Part shown: positions 1 through 8,984 of the stretch, piece after piece
How the letters are laid out: each line of letters starts with the position of its first letter
Numbering within the stretch: position 1 is the first letter of the stretch
Assembly: GCA_048498155.1 (NCBI GenBank)
Contig: JBEHYN010000002.1
Coordinates: forward strand, 62,001-126,000
Direction of reading: 5' to 3'
Origin: BOG-938 sp048498155
Lineage (GTDB): Bacteria > Pseudomonadota > Alphaproteobacteria > Caulobacterales > Caulobacteraceae
Length of the DNA stretch: 64,000 nt
The notes under the pieces: generated by a model
The model's input: the letters and a program-made list of their open reading frames with translations, nothing else
Told to the model about the DNA's origin: nothing
The model's database searches: none
Made by a program: the position numbers and the translations under genes

Positions 1-681
1 CGGATCGACCGGCACTTCCACGATCCGGTGGCCCAGGGGCTCGGTCCCGGCTGCTGCGCCGGTCAGGGGCAGGTAGAGCCCGCCGTTGCTGCGCACCTTG
101 GGCGAGGTCTCGGTCTCGATCACCTTGATCCACGGAGTCCAAGGGATGGATGTGAAATAGTCGGCTGCGGCGTTGATTTCGTCCTCGGTCAGGGCCTTGG
201 CGTAACCGTACATAACCTTGGCGTTGCCCTTCAGGGGCTCAGCGGTCAAGCGCCGACCGGCGGCCATGTCGTGCAACTGGCGGATGATATAGTCCTTGGG
301 CAGGCCGGATATGCCGGCATTTTCCGAACGTCCCTTGCCGTTGGGGTAGTGGCAAAGGGAACAAGGGCCGATTTTGCGCGAACCCCCTGCGCCTTCGGCG
401 ACGATCTGAGGCATGGGCGGGTGATCGCCGGGATACCAGTCGGCCGGCTCCCGATGTCCCGGGCGGGTGTCGCGTCCACGAATTTCGGTGATGGTGAAGG
501 AGCGGTCCGAGCCGGGCAGGGTGTAGACCTTGCCGTCATCCGGGGTCGGTTTGTTCTTTACGGTTGAGACGCCGTAGGCCCATTCGGGCTTTTGCAGTTG
601 GGGGCCGCGCGGCCAAAGGACGGCAGCGGCGACACCGGCCGCGACGATGACAAAGATGATGCCAATGGCGCGCTTTTTCAT
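1..681 (-). CDS. Cytochrome c family protein, 3' end cut by window edge
   Basis: An open frame of 227 codons runs from an ATG at 681 (complement) to base 1 without a stop, so the C-terminus lies outside the window. The N-terminus is Met-Lys-Lys-Arg followed by about 20 hydrophobic residues, a signal peptide or signal anchor. One covalent haem site, CSLCH, is visible near residue 100, followed by a glycine-rich loop and a helix typical of class I cytochrome c; a candidate axial Met follows in NAKVMYGYAKAL. It is probably a periplasmic electron carrier. It lies downstream of tldD on the same strand with a 117-bp gap. A functional link to the oxidase operon 2 kb away is inference only. Purine-rich GGGGGGACGG lies just before the start. 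Confidence 0.85.
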   Translation of the reverse strand, partial: MKKRAIGIIFVIVAAGVAAAVLWPRGPQLQKPEWAYGVSTVKNKPTPDDGKVYTLPGSDRSFTITEIRGRDTRPGHREPADWYPGDHPPMPQIVAEGAGGSRKIGPCSLCHYPNGKGRSENAGISGLPKDYIIRQLHDMAAGRRLTAEPLKGNAKVMYGYAKALTEDEINAAADYFTSIPWTPWIKVIETETSPKVRSNGGLYLPLTGAAAGTEPLGHRIVEVPVDP

Positions 682-798
682 TCGCCGTCCCCCCAAATGC
701 CCCGCCCTTCGGCGTGGTCGCCTTCAATCCAGGCGCATCGCAACTGAGCGTCAGCTTAGCATCCGCTCGGCGGTCATCAAGGGTGGCGCGTTCAAAGC

Positions 799-2229
799 CT
801 AAAGACTCGTCCCGCCCACCGTCAGGCCCTTGATCTTCATGCTGGGCTGGCCGACGCCCACGGGGACGCCTTGGCCGGCCTTGCCGCACACGCCGATGCC
901 TGGATCGAAGCAGAAGTCGTCGCCGATCATCTCAACGCGGGTCAGGGCGCTGGGCCCGTCGCCGATTAAGGTCGCACCCTTGACCGGGGTGGTGATCTTG
1001 CCGTCCTCGATCATGTAGGCCTCGGTGCACTGGAACACGAACTTGCCGTTGGTGATGTCCACCTGACCGCCGCCGAAGCTGGCCGCGTACAGACCGCGCT
1101 TAACGGATTTGATCATCTCCTCTTGCGGCGTGTCGCCGGCCAACATGCCGGTATTGGTCATGCGAGGCAGGGGCATGTGGGCGTAGGATTCCCGCCGCCC
1201 ATTGCCGGTGGCCTTCATGCCCATCAGCCGGGCGCTCATGCGGTCGTGCATATAGCCGACCAGGATGCCGTCCTCGATCAGGATGGTGCGCTCGGTGGGG
1301 GTGCCCTCGTCGTCGATGGTCAGCGAGCCGCGACGGCCCAGTTCCGTGCCGTCGTCGAATACCGTGACGCCCGGCGCCGCCACCCGCTCGCCGATGCGTC
1401 CGGAGAAGGCCGAGACGCCCTTGCGGTTAAAGTCTCCCTCCAGGCCGTGGCCGACCGCCTCGTGCAGCAGGACGCCGTTCCAACCGGGTCCGAGCACCAC
1501 ATCCATCTCGCCCGCCGGTGCGGGAACGGCGTCCAGGTTGACCAGGGCTTGGCGCAGGGCCTCATCGACCTCGTTTTTCCATTTCTCGGGGGTGATCCAA
1601 GTTTCGAATCCCGCCCGTCCGCCCGAGCCCGAATTCCCGGACTCGCGCCGGCCGTCGCGCTCGACGGTGACCTGGACGCCGATGCGCACCAGGGGGCGCA
1701 CATCGCGCAGGAGTCGGCCGTCGCCGCGCAGAATCTCAATCTGGCGACGTTCTCCCGCCAGGGACGCCATAACCTGAACCACGCGGGGGTCGCGGGCGCG
1801 GGCATAGGCGTCGATTTCCTGGAGGAGAGCGACCTTGTCGGAGAAGCCGGGGGAGGCGAGAGGATCGTCCTCGCCGTAGAGCTTGGCGTTGGTGTGGCGC
1901 GGGCCTTCGGCGGCGACGCCGCTGTAGCCGCGCTTGGCCAGGGCGGCCGACTGGGCGGCGCGGCCGATCGCCGCTTCAGAGATCTCGCTGGCGTGGGCGT
2001 AGCCGCTGCGCTCTCCGGCCACCACCCGCAGGCCGAAGCCTTCCGCGGCGTCGTAAGCGGCCGATTTCAATCGCCCGTCGTCGAACACAAACGATTCGCT
2101 TTCCGACCGTTCGACGAACAGTTCCCCATCGTCCGCCCCGTCCAAGGCCTCGCCCAGCAGGGCTCCGGCGCGGGCCGGATCAACATCGGAGGCCTCGAGA
2201 ATGGATATGGCGGACGCTGGAGCGGTCAT
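799..2229 (-). CDS. tldD: Metalloprotease TldD
   Basis: A 476-residue protein of the TldD/PmbA (U62) family. In E. coli TldD and TldE form a heterodimeric zinc protease that degrades unfolded peptides and matures microcin B17. The metal site HEAVGHGLEGD (HExxxH) is present about halfway along the chain. The C-terminal half carries the conserved segments GRRGSLTIDDEGTP and LGDGP-like GDGPSALTRVEMIGDDF. Length matches the family (about 470-480). The gene is divergent from the cytochrome oxidase operon, sharing a 272-bp upstream region with ctaC. No tldE/pmbA partner is present in the window. The start ATG at 2229 is the first in frame and gives a normal N-terminus. Confidence 0.95.
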   Translation of the reverse strand: MTAPASAISILEASDVDPARAGALLGEALDGADDGELFVERSESESFVFDDGRLKSAAYDAAEGFGLRVVAGERSGYAHASEISEAAIGRAAQSAALAKRGYSGVAAEGPRHTNAKLYGEDDPLASPGFSDKVALLQEIDAYARARDPRVVQVMASLAGERRQIEILRGDGRLLRDVRPLVRIGVQVTVERDGRRESGNSGSGGRAGFETWITPEKWKNEVDEALRQALVNLDAVPAPAGEMDVVLGPGWNGVLLHEAVGHGLEGDFNRKGVSAFSGRIGERVAAPGVTVFDDGTELGRRGSLTIDDEGTPTERTILIEDGILVGYMHDRMSARLMGMKATGNGRRESYAHMPLPRMTNTGMLAGDTPQEEMIKSVKRGLYAASFGGGQVDITNGKFVFQCTEAYMIEDGKITTPVKGATLIGDGPSALTRVEMIGDDFCFDPGIGVCGKAGQGVPVGVGQPSMKIKGLTVGGTSL

Positions 2230-2501
2230 GGCTGAAATTCCGGGTCAAACAAGGCACGAGAATGCGATCCCATGTAGATAGGGCGCCGCCAACCTTTCGG
2301 AAACCGTCGCCGTGCGCCGCTAGCGCCTTGGCAAGCGCAAATTGAGCGCGTATGCACGCCTCCAAGCCAAAAGGGGGTTCCAAGCTTCGGCCCGGGTGCG
2401 ACAATCCGCTCGCCAGCCAAGGCTCAACGCCTCCGACCTTTGCGTTAGTGTCAGACGCGGACTCTGCTCCGACCGATGACGTCAGCCGAACTGTGGGGAC
2501 T

Positions 2502-3446
2502 ATGAAGGCTTCGAGAATGGGGATGCGAAAGCTAGCGGCTGGAGCCGGTTCGGCTTTCTTGATGGCCGCAATCGGGGCTCAGGCCCGCGCCGACGAGTTG
2601 TTGGGTCAGCCGACGCCGGGGGCGATCGACTTGCAGCGATCAGCTTCGGAACTGCGCGACGACGTGATGTTCTTCCACAACAGTATCCTGTTGCCGATCA
2701 TCACGGGGATCGTGCTGTTCGTGCTGGCGCTCTTGATCATCTGCATGGTGCGCTTCAACAAGCGCGCCAATCCGACCCCGGCCCGTTGGAGCCACAATAC
2801 CCTGGTCGAGGTGATCTGGACCGGGGTGCCCGTCCTTATCCTGATGTTCGTCGCCATCTTCTCGTTCAAGCTGCTGTTCAAGTATCACGACATGCCGCAG
2901 CCCTATATGACCGTGAAGGCGACTGGCTATCAGTGGTACTGGGGCTACGCCTATCCCGATCAAAAGATCGACGAGATCACCTCCACGGTGACGCCTGAGG
3001 ACAAGACCACCTCGCAGCTCTATCGTCTGGCCGCCGACAATCCCATGGTGGTGCCGGTGAATAAGGTCGTGCGGGTTCTGGTGACCGGCGCCGACGTGAT
3101 CCACTCCTATTCCGTGCCCGCATTTGGCATAAAGATCGACGCCATCCCTGGGAGGGTGAACGAGACTTGGTTTAAGGCCAATCAGGTCGGCACCTTCTAC
3201 GGTCAATGCTCGCAGCTTTGCGGCATCAACCACGCCTATATGCCGATCCAGGTCGACGTCTTGTCTCAGGCTGATTTCGACGCGTGGGTAGGGGCCAAGG
3301 CGCCTAAGCCCGCTCCGGCGGCTCCGGCCGCACCGGCCCTTGCGCCGGCCCCGGCGCCGACTGCTGTGAAAACATCCATCCAGACCCAAGCGGCCAAGCC
3401 CAGCCTTGCGCTCGCCGCCTTGAACCGACCGACCGGGAAAGAGTAA
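2502..3446 (+). CDS. ctaC: Cytochrome c oxidase subunit II (aa3 type)
   Basis: Subunit II takes electrons from cytochrome c through its CuA centre. The CuA ligands are visible as GQCSQLCGINHAYM (two Cys, His, Met) together with the upstream His in ADVIHSYSVPAFGIK. The aromatic electron-entry patch is QWYWGYAYPD. There is an N-terminal signal peptide ending near ARA-DE and two membrane helices (about residues 45-110), followed by the periplasmic cupredoxin domain. The C-terminus has an unusual Pro/Ala-rich tail of about 45 residues. I chose ATG 2502 rather than an upstream in-frame ATG at 2352 because it gives a clean signal peptide and has GTGGGGA just upstream. First gene of the cta operon, 4 bp before ctaD. 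Confidence 0.95.
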   Translation: MKASRMGMRKLAAGAGSAFLMAAIGAQARADELLGQPTPGAIDLQRSASELRDDVMFFHNSILLPIITGIVLFVLALLIICMVRFNKRANPTPARWSHNTLVEVIWTGVPVLILMFVAIFSFKLLFKYHDMPQPYMTVKATGYQWYWGYAYPDQKIDEITSTVTPEDKTTSQLYRLAADNPMVVPVNKVVRVLVTGADVIHSYSVPAFGIKIDAIPGRVNETWFKANQVGTFYGQCSQLCGINHAYMPIQVDVLSQADFDAWVGAKAPKPAPAAPAAPALAPAPAPTAVKTSIQTQAAKPSLALAALNRPTGKE

Positions 3447-3450
3447 GACG

Positions 3451-5106
3451 ATGGCTACGCACGCCGCAGACTCCCACGCCGACCACGATCACAAGCCGGG
3501 CTTCTTCGTGCGTTGGTTGTTTTCGACCAATCACAAGGACATCGGCACGCTCTACATCATCTTCGCCATCCTGGCGGGCTTGGTGGGCGGCGCGTTTTCC
3601 GGCCTGATCCGCTGGGAACTGGCCGAACCGGGCATTCAGATCTTTCAGCCCAATTCGTGGGTGGCCCAGATGGGCCTCATCGAGGGCTCCAAGCACGGCT
3701 ATAACGTCATCGTTACGGCCCACGCCTTGATCATGATCTTCTTCATGGTCATGCCGGCTATGATCGGCGGGTTCGGCAACTGGTTTGTGCCGCTGATGAT
3801 CGGTGCGCCGGACATGGCGTTTCCGCGCATGAACAACATTTCGTTTTGGCTGCTGGTGGCGTCCTACGTCCTGCTATGCACCTCGCTGTTCGTCGATGGC
3901 GGACCGGGCCGCGGCTTTGGCGGCGGATGGACGCTGTATCCGCCACTATCGACGATCGGCCACACCGGACCGGCCATGGACTTTGCCATCTTGTCCGTGC
4001 ACTTGGCCGGCGCCAGCTCCATCCTCGGCGCCATCAACTTCATCACCACGATTTTCAACATGCGCGCGCCGGGGATGACCTTGCACCGCATGCCCCTGTT
4101 CGTGTGGTCGGTGCTGGTCACTGCCTTCCTGTTGCTGCTGTCGCTGCCCGTCCTGGCCGGTGCGATCACCATGCTGCTGACCGACCGAAACTTCGGCACC
4201 CACTTCTTCGATGCGGCGGCCGGCGGCGACCCGGTGATGTTCCAGCATCTGTTCTGGTTCTTCGGCCACCCAGAAGTCTACATTCTGATCCTGCCGGGTT
4301 TCGGCATTATCAGCCAGATCGTCTCGACCTTCTCCAAGAAGCCCGTGTTCGGTTATCTGGCCATGGCCTACGCCATGGTGGCGATCGGCTTCGTGGGCTT
4401 CGTGGTGTGGGCGCACCACATGTACACCACGGGCATGACCGTGAACCTACAGGCCTATTTCGTGGCCGCGACCATGATCATCGCCGTGCCCACGGGCGTG
4501 AAGGTGTTCTCGTGGATCGCGACCATGTGGGGAGGCTCCATCGATTTCAAAACCCCCATGCTGTGGGCGATCGGCTTCATCTTCCTGTTCACGGTCGGCG
4601 GGGTGACGGGCGTCGTTCTGGCCAACGCTGGCATCGACTACTCCTTGCACGACTCCTACTATGTGGTCGCGCACTTCCACTACGTGCTGTCGTTGGGCGC
4701 GGTGTTCTCGGTGTTCGCCGGCTTCTACTACTGGTTCGAAAAGATGTGGGGCGTGAAGTACAACGAGTTCCTCGGCGCGACCCACTTCTGGATCACCTTC
4801 GTCGGCGTGAACATGATCTTTTTCCCGCAGCATTTCTTAGGTCTGCAGGGCATGCCTCGCCGCTACATCGACTACCCGACCGCCTTCGCGGATTGGAACA
4901 AACTGTCCTCCCAAGGGTACGCTGTGACCTTGGTTGGGGTGGGCGTGTTCCTGCTGGTTCTGATCGAGGCTGCGGTGCGCCGTCGCAAGGCCGAGGCCAA
5001 TCCCTGGGGCGAGGGCGCAACGACTTTAGAGTGGACCCTGCCGTCTCCGCCGCCCTTCCACCAGTTCAACGAACTGCCGGTGATCCGGACCGATTCCCAC
5101 CACTAG
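3451..5106 (+). CDS. ctaD: Cytochrome c oxidase subunit I
   Basis: Catalytic subunit of an aa3-type haem-copper oxidase, 551 residues, with 12 expected membrane helices. The CuB/haem a3 site is visible: HPEVYILILPGFG with the cross-linked His-Tyr pair, the adjacent His-His of WAHHMYTTGM, and the haem ligands in AHFHYVLSLG. The loop NWFVPLMIGAPDMAFPRMNN belongs to the D-channel region, and the E of HPEVY marks the K-channel side, so this is an A1-type oxidase that reduces O2 and pumps protons. The N-terminus contains STNHKDIGTLY, highly conserved in the family. It sits between ctaC (4-bp gap) and a strong hairpin before ctaB. Confidence 0.98.
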   Translation: MATHAADSHADHDHKPGFFVRWLFSTNHKDIGTLYIIFAILAGLVGGAFSGLIRWELAEPGIQIFQPNSWVAQMGLIEGSKHGYNVIVTAHALIMIFFMVMPAMIGGFGNWFVPLMIGAPDMAFPRMNNISFWLLVASYVLLCTSLFVDGGPGRGFGGGWTLYPPLSTIGHTGPAMDFAILSVHLAGASSILGAINFITTIFNMRAPGMTLHRMPLFVWSVLVTAFLLLLSLPVLAGAITMLLTDRNFGTHFFDAAAGGDPVMFQHLFWFFGHPEVYILILPGFGIISQIVSTFSKKPVFGYLAMAYAMVAIGFVGFVVWAHHMYTTGMTVNLQAYFVAATMIIAVPTGVKVFSWIATMWGGSIDFKTPMLWAIGFIFLFTVGGVTGVVLANAGIDYSLHDSYYVVAHFHYVLSLGAVFSVFAGFYYWFEKMWGVKYNEFLGATHFWITFVGVNMIFFPQHFLGLQGMPRRYIDYPTAFADWNKLSSQGYAVTLVGVGVFLLVLIEAAVRRRKAEANPWGEGATTLEWTLPSPPPFHQFNELPVIRTDSHH

Positions 5107-5130
5107 GGGGTATCGCGACTTCGAATTGGG

Positions 5131-5165
5131 GCGCGGCCGCCGGAATTGGCTTCCGGCAGCCGCGC
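5131..5165. other. Strong intercistronic hairpin between ctaD and ctaB
   Basis: GCGCGGC-c-GCCGGAA, loop TTGGC, then TTCCGGC-a-GCCGCGC: two 7-bp stems separated by a single C/A mismatch. No T-run follows, so it is not a classical intrinsic terminator. It lies in the 79-94 bp gap between the structural ctaCD genes and the assembly genes, where it could stabilise the ctaCD messenger or lower transcription into ctaB. That role is inference. Confidence 0.6.
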
Positions 5166-5200
5166 CCTCGGCCTATTGAACCTCTATGCTCGTGAACAAT

Positions 5201-6172
5201 ATGACCGACACCACAGCCGCCCCCGCTTCCGGCGCCGCCCCGGCGCGATCGGGCGACTATCTGGCGCTGCTCAAGCCCAGGGTCATGTCGCTGGTGGTGT
5301 TCACGGCTTTCACAGGCCTGATCTGCGCCAGGGCGCCTATGAGCCCGACTCTGGCGTTTGTGGCGGTGCTCTGCATCGCGGTGGGCGCCGGCGCGGCCGG
5401 GGCCCTGAACATGTGGTACGACTCAGACATTGACGGCATTATGCGCCGCACGCGCGCCCGGCCCATCCCCACGGGCAAGGTTCAGTCTGCCGACGCCCTA
5501 GCGCTGGGGGTGGTGCTGTCCCTGCTGTCGGTGATGATGATGGGCATGGCGGCCAACTGGCTGGCCGCCGGTTTGCTGGCTTTCACCATCCTGTTTTACG
5601 CCGTGATCTACACCATGTGGCTCAAGCGATTGACGCCGCAGAACATCGTTATCGGCGGCGCCTCCGGGGCCCTGCCGCCGGTGATCGGCTGGGCGGCCGC
5701 GTCAGGCCACACGCCCATCAACGCCTGGCTGCTGTTCATGATTATATTCCTGTGGACCCCGCCTCATTCCTGGGCGTTGGCGCTGTATACTGCGGGGGAC
5801 TACGCCAAGGCCGGGGTGCCGATGATGCCCGTGGCCAAGGGCGCGGCTTCCACCCGTAGGCAGATCATGATCTATAGCCTGCTGTTCGTGCCGGTGGCGG
5901 TGGCTCCGGCGTTCACAGGCCTGGGCGGTCTGCTGTACCTGGCGGTTTCAAGCCTGGGGGGCGCCTTGTTCCTGTTGCTGGCGTTTCGCCTGGCGCGCAG
6001 CGGCTCCGGCGAGGCGGACGGTGCGCAGAACGGCTTGTACGAGGTCAAAGCCGGATCGCGCGATGCTCGCAACCTGTTCGCCTTCTCCATCCTCTATCTG
6101 ACCCTTTTGTTCGCCTCGCTGCTGGCGGAGCGGGCGTTTGGATTGGAGCCTATGTTTAAGGTAGTCTCGTGA
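5201..6172 (+). CDS. ctaB: Protoheme IX farnesyltransferase (haem O synthase)
   Basis: Transfers a farnesyl group to haem b to make haem O, the first step to haem A for the oxidase. This is a polytopic UbiA-superfamily prenyltransferase of 323 residues. The first Asp-rich motif NMWYDSDIDGIMRRT (NxxxDxxxD) binds the Mg-diphosphate, and the conserved cytosolic segment WLKRLTPQNIVIGG follows. Both ATG 5186 and ATG 5201 are in frame. I prefer 5201 (MTDTTA) because the extra five residues look non-conserved, but neither has a clear ribosome site. The stop overlaps the start of the following small gene (GTGA). Confidence 0.95.
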   Translation: MTDTTAAPASGAAPARSGDYLALLKPRVMSLVVFTAFTGLICARAPMSPTLAFVAVLCIAVGAGAAGALNMWYDSDIDGIMRRTRARPIPTGKVQSADALALGVVLSLLSVMMMGMAANWLAAGLLAFTILFYAVIYTMWLKRLTPQNIVIGGASGALPPVIGWAAASGHTPINAWLLFMIIFLWTPPHSWALALYTAGDYAKAGVPMMPVAKGAASTRRQIMIYSLLFVPVAVAPAFTGLGGLLYLAVSSLGGALFLLLAFRLARSGSGEADGAQNGLYEVKAGSRDARNLFAFSILYLTLLFASLLAERAFGLEPMFKVVS

Positions 6173-6321
6173 GCGATCCCAAGAACGAAGGCGTCGAGGA
6201 GGCCAAGGCGCGTGGCTGGCGCAACCTGGTGATCGGCGTGATCTTGGCGGCGTTCGTCGTACTTACCTTTATCGTCACCATTGCCAAGCTGAGCGCCCAT
6301 GTCGCCGAACGGACTTTCTAA
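6169..6321 (+). CDS. Small membrane protein in coxF position
   Basis: A 50-codon gene starting at GTG 6169, which overlaps the ctaB stop (GTGA), and ending at TAA 6319-6321 inside the ctaG start region. The peptide has a charged N-terminus (VSDPKNEGVEEAKARGW), one membrane helix (about residues 19-40, VIGVILAAFVVLTFIV) and a short tail. Small one-helix proteins at this exact place between ctaB and ctaG are common in alphaproteobacterial oxidase operons and are often called CoxF. The function is assumed to be assembly. Support comes from the double overlap with its neighbours and the protein-like composition. Confidence 0.8.
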   Translation: MSDPKNEGVEEAKARGWRNLVIGVILAAFVVLTFIVTIAKLSAHVAERTF

Positions 6322-6940
6322 GGCCCGCCGCCGGGCCGTGACCCGCACGGCCAGTCTTTGCACCTTAGTCCTGGTGGCGATGGTAGGGGCGGCCTTCGCG
6401 GCCGTGCCCCTTTATCGGATCTTCTGCCAGCAAACCGGCTACGACGGCGCCAGCCGGCGGGCCAAGGCCGTCCCCGGCGCGATCCTCGATAAGCGGGTGA
6501 CGATTCGATTCGACGCCAACGTTCGCGACTTGCCGTGGGATTTCGCGCCCGATCAGCTGAGCCAAGATGTCCGCATCGGCGATACCGGCCTGGCGTTCTA
6601 CCATGTGACCAATCGAAGCGACCAACCGATCACAGCGCATGCTTCGTACAATGTGGTGCCGCTGGGGGCGGGCCTATATTTCGAAAAGCTTCAGTGTTTC
6701 TGCTTCACCGATCAGACGCTAAAGCCCGGTCAAAGCGTGGAATTTCCTGTGGTCTATTTTGTCGACCCGCGTTTTGCGAGCGACCCGGACACCAAGAACG
6801 CCAAGGAAATTACCCTGTCCTACACCTTCTATCGGGTGAACAAACCGGCCGTAGCGACGCGCGCCCCGACGGCGCCCGGCGGTTCGAATGCGAATAAGGC
6901 GTCACAGCCTATTGGCGGATCGCCCAGGGCGGCGCTATAG
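6299..6940 (+). CDS. ctaG: Cytochrome c oxidase assembly protein CtaG/Cox11
   Basis: Delivers copper to the CuB site of subunit I. The 213-residue protein has a short cytoplasmic N-terminus, one membrane anchor (about residues 18-37, LVLVAMVGAAFAAVPLY) and a periplasmic immunoglobulin-like domain. The copper-binding pair is visible in LQCFCFTDQTLKPGQ, followed by the conserved PVVYFVDP. PLYRIFCQQTGYDG is the family signature after the helix. The start ATG 6299 lies inside the preceding small gene, a 23-bp overlap. The C-terminal 35 residues are a variable Ala/Pro/Asn-rich tail. Confidence 0.96.
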   Translation: MSPNGLSKARRRAVTRTASLCTLVLVAMVGAAFAAVPLYRIFCQQTGYDGASRRAKAVPGAILDKRVTIRFDANVRDLPWDFAPDQLSQDVRIGDTGLAFYHVTNRSDQPITAHASYNVVPLGAGLYFEKLQCFCFTDQTLKPGQSVEFPVVYFVDPRFASDPDTKNAKEITLSYTFYRVNKPAVATRAPTAPGGSNANKASQPIGGSPRAAL

Positions 6941-6997
6941 GCTTTTGCGAGGCGACGCGGCGCAGGCCGCGCGAGACATTGAGGGGTTGGCGCTAAG

Positions 6998-7858
6998 ATG
7001 GCCCAAGCAGGCGTTAAACACGACTATCACCTAGTCAATCCGAGCCCTTGGCCTTTGGTCGGCTCCATTGCCGCGGCCGTGCTGGCCTTCGGCGCGGTGA
7101 TCTACATGAAGGGCCTGTTTGGCCTGCCCAAAGGTTATCCTTGGCTGGCCGTCGCAGGCTTCGTCGGCGTGATTTACACCATGATCGGTTGGTGGATCGA
7201 GGTGGTCAAGGAAGCCAACGGCGGCGATCACACGCCGGTGGTCTCGATCGGCCTGCGCTACGGCATGATCATGTTCATCGCGTCGGAAGTGATGTTCTTC
7301 GTCGCCTGGTTCTGGATTTTCTTCGAGATGGCGTTGTTCCACCACGTGCGGACCGCCTCGGCCATCGACGAGGTTCGCACCGCCTGGCAAGCTTGGCCAC
7401 CCAAGGGCGTGGAAACCGTTTCCCCCTGGCATCTTCCGCTGGTGAATACGCTCACTCTACTGCTGTCGGGGACCACGGTCACCTGGGCGCACCACGCCTT
7501 GCTCGAAGGCGACCGCAAGGGCGCCAAGATCGGCTTGCTGCTCACCATCGTTTTGGGCGTGCTGTTCACCTCGATCCAGGCCTACGAATATCACCACATC
7601 CTGACCGAGCAGCTATTCTACTCGCCTGACGCGGCCAATGCGGGCCTTTATGGATCGTCATTCTTCATGGCCACGGGCTTCCATGGCTTCCACGTGTTGA
7701 TAGGCACCATATTCCTGACCGTGTGTCTGTTGCGGCTGATCGGCGGCGGTTTCACGCCTCAAAAGCACTTCGGCTTCGAAGCGGCGGCTTGGTACTGGCA
7801 CTTCGTGGACGTGGTTTGGCTGTTCCTGTTCGCGTTCATTTACGTGATCTTCGGCTGA
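6998..7858 (+). CDS. ctaE: Cytochrome c oxidase subunit III
   Basis: Seven-helix subunit III, 286 residues, which binds lipid and supports proton uptake by subunit I. Family landmarks are YHLVNPSPWPLVGS at the N-terminus, the membrane Glu in ASEVMFFVAWFWIFF, and TGFHGFHVLIGTIFL plus WYWHFVDVVWLFLF at the C-terminus. It follows ctaG after 57 bp containing a small CGCGGC-GCAG-GCCGCG hairpin (6956-6971), which may be a weak processing or attenuation site. GAGGGGTTGG lies upstream of the ATG as a plausible ribosome site. Confidence 0.97.
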   Translation: MAQAGVKHDYHLVNPSPWPLVGSIAAAVLAFGAVIYMKGLFGLPKGYPWLAVAGFVGVIYTMIGWWIEVVKEANGGDHTPVVSIGLRYGMIMFIASEVMFFVAWFWIFFEMALFHHVRTASAIDEVRTAWQAWPPKGVETVSPWHLPLVNTLTLLLSGTTVTWAHHALLEGDRKGAKIGLLLTIVLGVLFTSIQAYEYHHILTEQLFYSPDAANAGLYGSSFFMATGFHGFHVLIGTIFLTVCLLRLIGGGFTPQKHFGFEAAAWYWHFVDVVWLFLFAFIYVIFG

Positions 7859-7862
7859 TGAC

Positions 7863-8231
7863 ATGAGCGGTAGCGTCAATCCGGTCCTGGCCGGCCTGAC
7901 CTGCCGATGTCCCAGCTGTGGCGAGGGGCCGCTGTTCAGCGGCTTTCTTACGGTGTCCGAGCGCTGCGAAGCTTGCGGGCTGGACCTGAGGGCGGCTGAC
8001 TCTGGCGATGGCCCGGCCGTGTTCATCATCCTGATCGTCGGAACCCTGGTGGGGTTCGGGGCCTTGATCACGGAAATCCAGTTACATCCGCCGGTGTGGG
8101 TGCATATGGTCATCTGGCTGCCGCTGACGGCAATTCTTTGCCTGGCCTTCCTGCGCCCGTTCAAGGGCGTGATGCTGGCGATGCAGTTCCATCATCGCGC
8201 GTCCGAAGCGGGTGGGAAGGACATCGAGTGA
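7863..8231 (+). CDS. DUF983 family protein
   Basis: A 122-residue protein with two CxxC knuckles (C16-P-S-C19 and C35-E-A-C38), a zinc-ribbon-like head, followed by two membrane helices (about residues 50-72 and 80-100). DUF983 proteins are regularly found between ctaE and surf1 in alphaproteobacteria, so a role in oxidase biogenesis is likely but unproven. The gene begins 4 bp after ctaE and its stop overlaps the GTG start of SURF1. Confidence 0.9.
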   Translation: MSGSVNPVLAGLTCRCPSCGEGPLFSGFLTVSERCEACGLDLRAADSGDGPAVFIILIVGTLVGFGALITEIQLHPPVWVHMVIWLPLTAILCLAFLRPFKGVMLAMQFHHRASEAGGKDIE

Positions 8232-8983
8232 GCCTGGCCCCGATGTTCGGTGATCGCGCGCGCAAAGGCAGGCCGACTGTCTTGGGTGCTCTATTCTCGC
8301 TGGCGGGCCTGATCACCCTGGTTTGTCTCGGCGTCTGGCAGCTTCAGCGCATGGCCTGGAAGGAAGATCTGCTCAAGCACCTCGCGGCGCTCAAGTCGCA
8401 GGCGGCGAGACCCTTGGCTGAGGTCCTCGCCGGCAACGAAAAGGAGTTCGTGCGCGTGAGCCTGGAGTGCCCTGACCTGATGAGCCGCCCGCGCCTGCGG
8501 CTTTACGGCATTCAGGATGGCCAGCCCGGCTACCGCTTGATGACGGCCTGTCCGATCGCGGGCGGCGTGGCCAGCGTGCTGGTCGATCTTGGGTTTGAAG
8601 CCCAGGGGCCCCAGGCCGACACCCCAGCGGCTTGTTTGAACACGCCATCGGCGCCTGATTTGCCGGGGCCGTCGGTGGGCATATTGCGCGAGCCCGACAC
8701 GGCGACCTTTGTTACGCCCGCCAATCAGCCTGCTAGCAACCTTTGGTATTCCCGTGACCTGGCGGCCATGGCCAAGACCCTCGGCGCCCCGCCGCCCGCC
8801 GCATTTTTTGTCGCCCTGGAATCGGCGCCTGGCGCCGCGGCCGCCGGGTGCCCTTTGGTCCGTCGCGTCCTGCCCAGTGACCTGCCGAATAACCACCTGT
8901 CGTACGCCTTGACCTGGTTCGGTCTTGCCGCAGCTCTGGTCGGCGTCTATGTCGCCATGCTCTTTCGCAGGCGGTCTGACTGA
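8228..8983 (+). CDS. SURF1 family cytochrome oxidase biogenesis protein
   Basis: SURF1 (Shy1) proteins help insert haem a into subunit I. The 251-residue protein shows the family architecture: an N-terminal helix with LGVWQLQRMAWKEDLL, a periplasmic domain with GYRLMTACPI and VLVDLGF, and a C-terminal helix beginning PNNHLSYALTWFGLA. I place the start at GTG 8228, overlapping the DUF983 stop (GTGA); ATG 8243 (MFGDRARKGRP) is the alternative. Last oxidase-related gene of the operon; thrC begins 2 bp later and may be cotranscribed. Confidence 0.93.
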   Translation: MSLAPMFGDRARKGRPTVLGALFSLAGLITLVCLGVWQLQRMAWKEDLLKHLAALKSQAARPLAEVLAGNEKEFVRVSLECPDLMSRPRLRLYGIQDGQPGYRLMTACPIAGGVASVLVDLGFEAQGPQADTPAACLNTPSAPDLPGPSVGILREPDTATFVTPANQPASNLWYSRDLAAMAKTLGAPPPAAFFVALESAPGAAAAGCPLVRRVLPSDLPNNHLSYALTWFGLAAALVGVYVAMLFRRRSD

Positions 8984-8984
8984 A

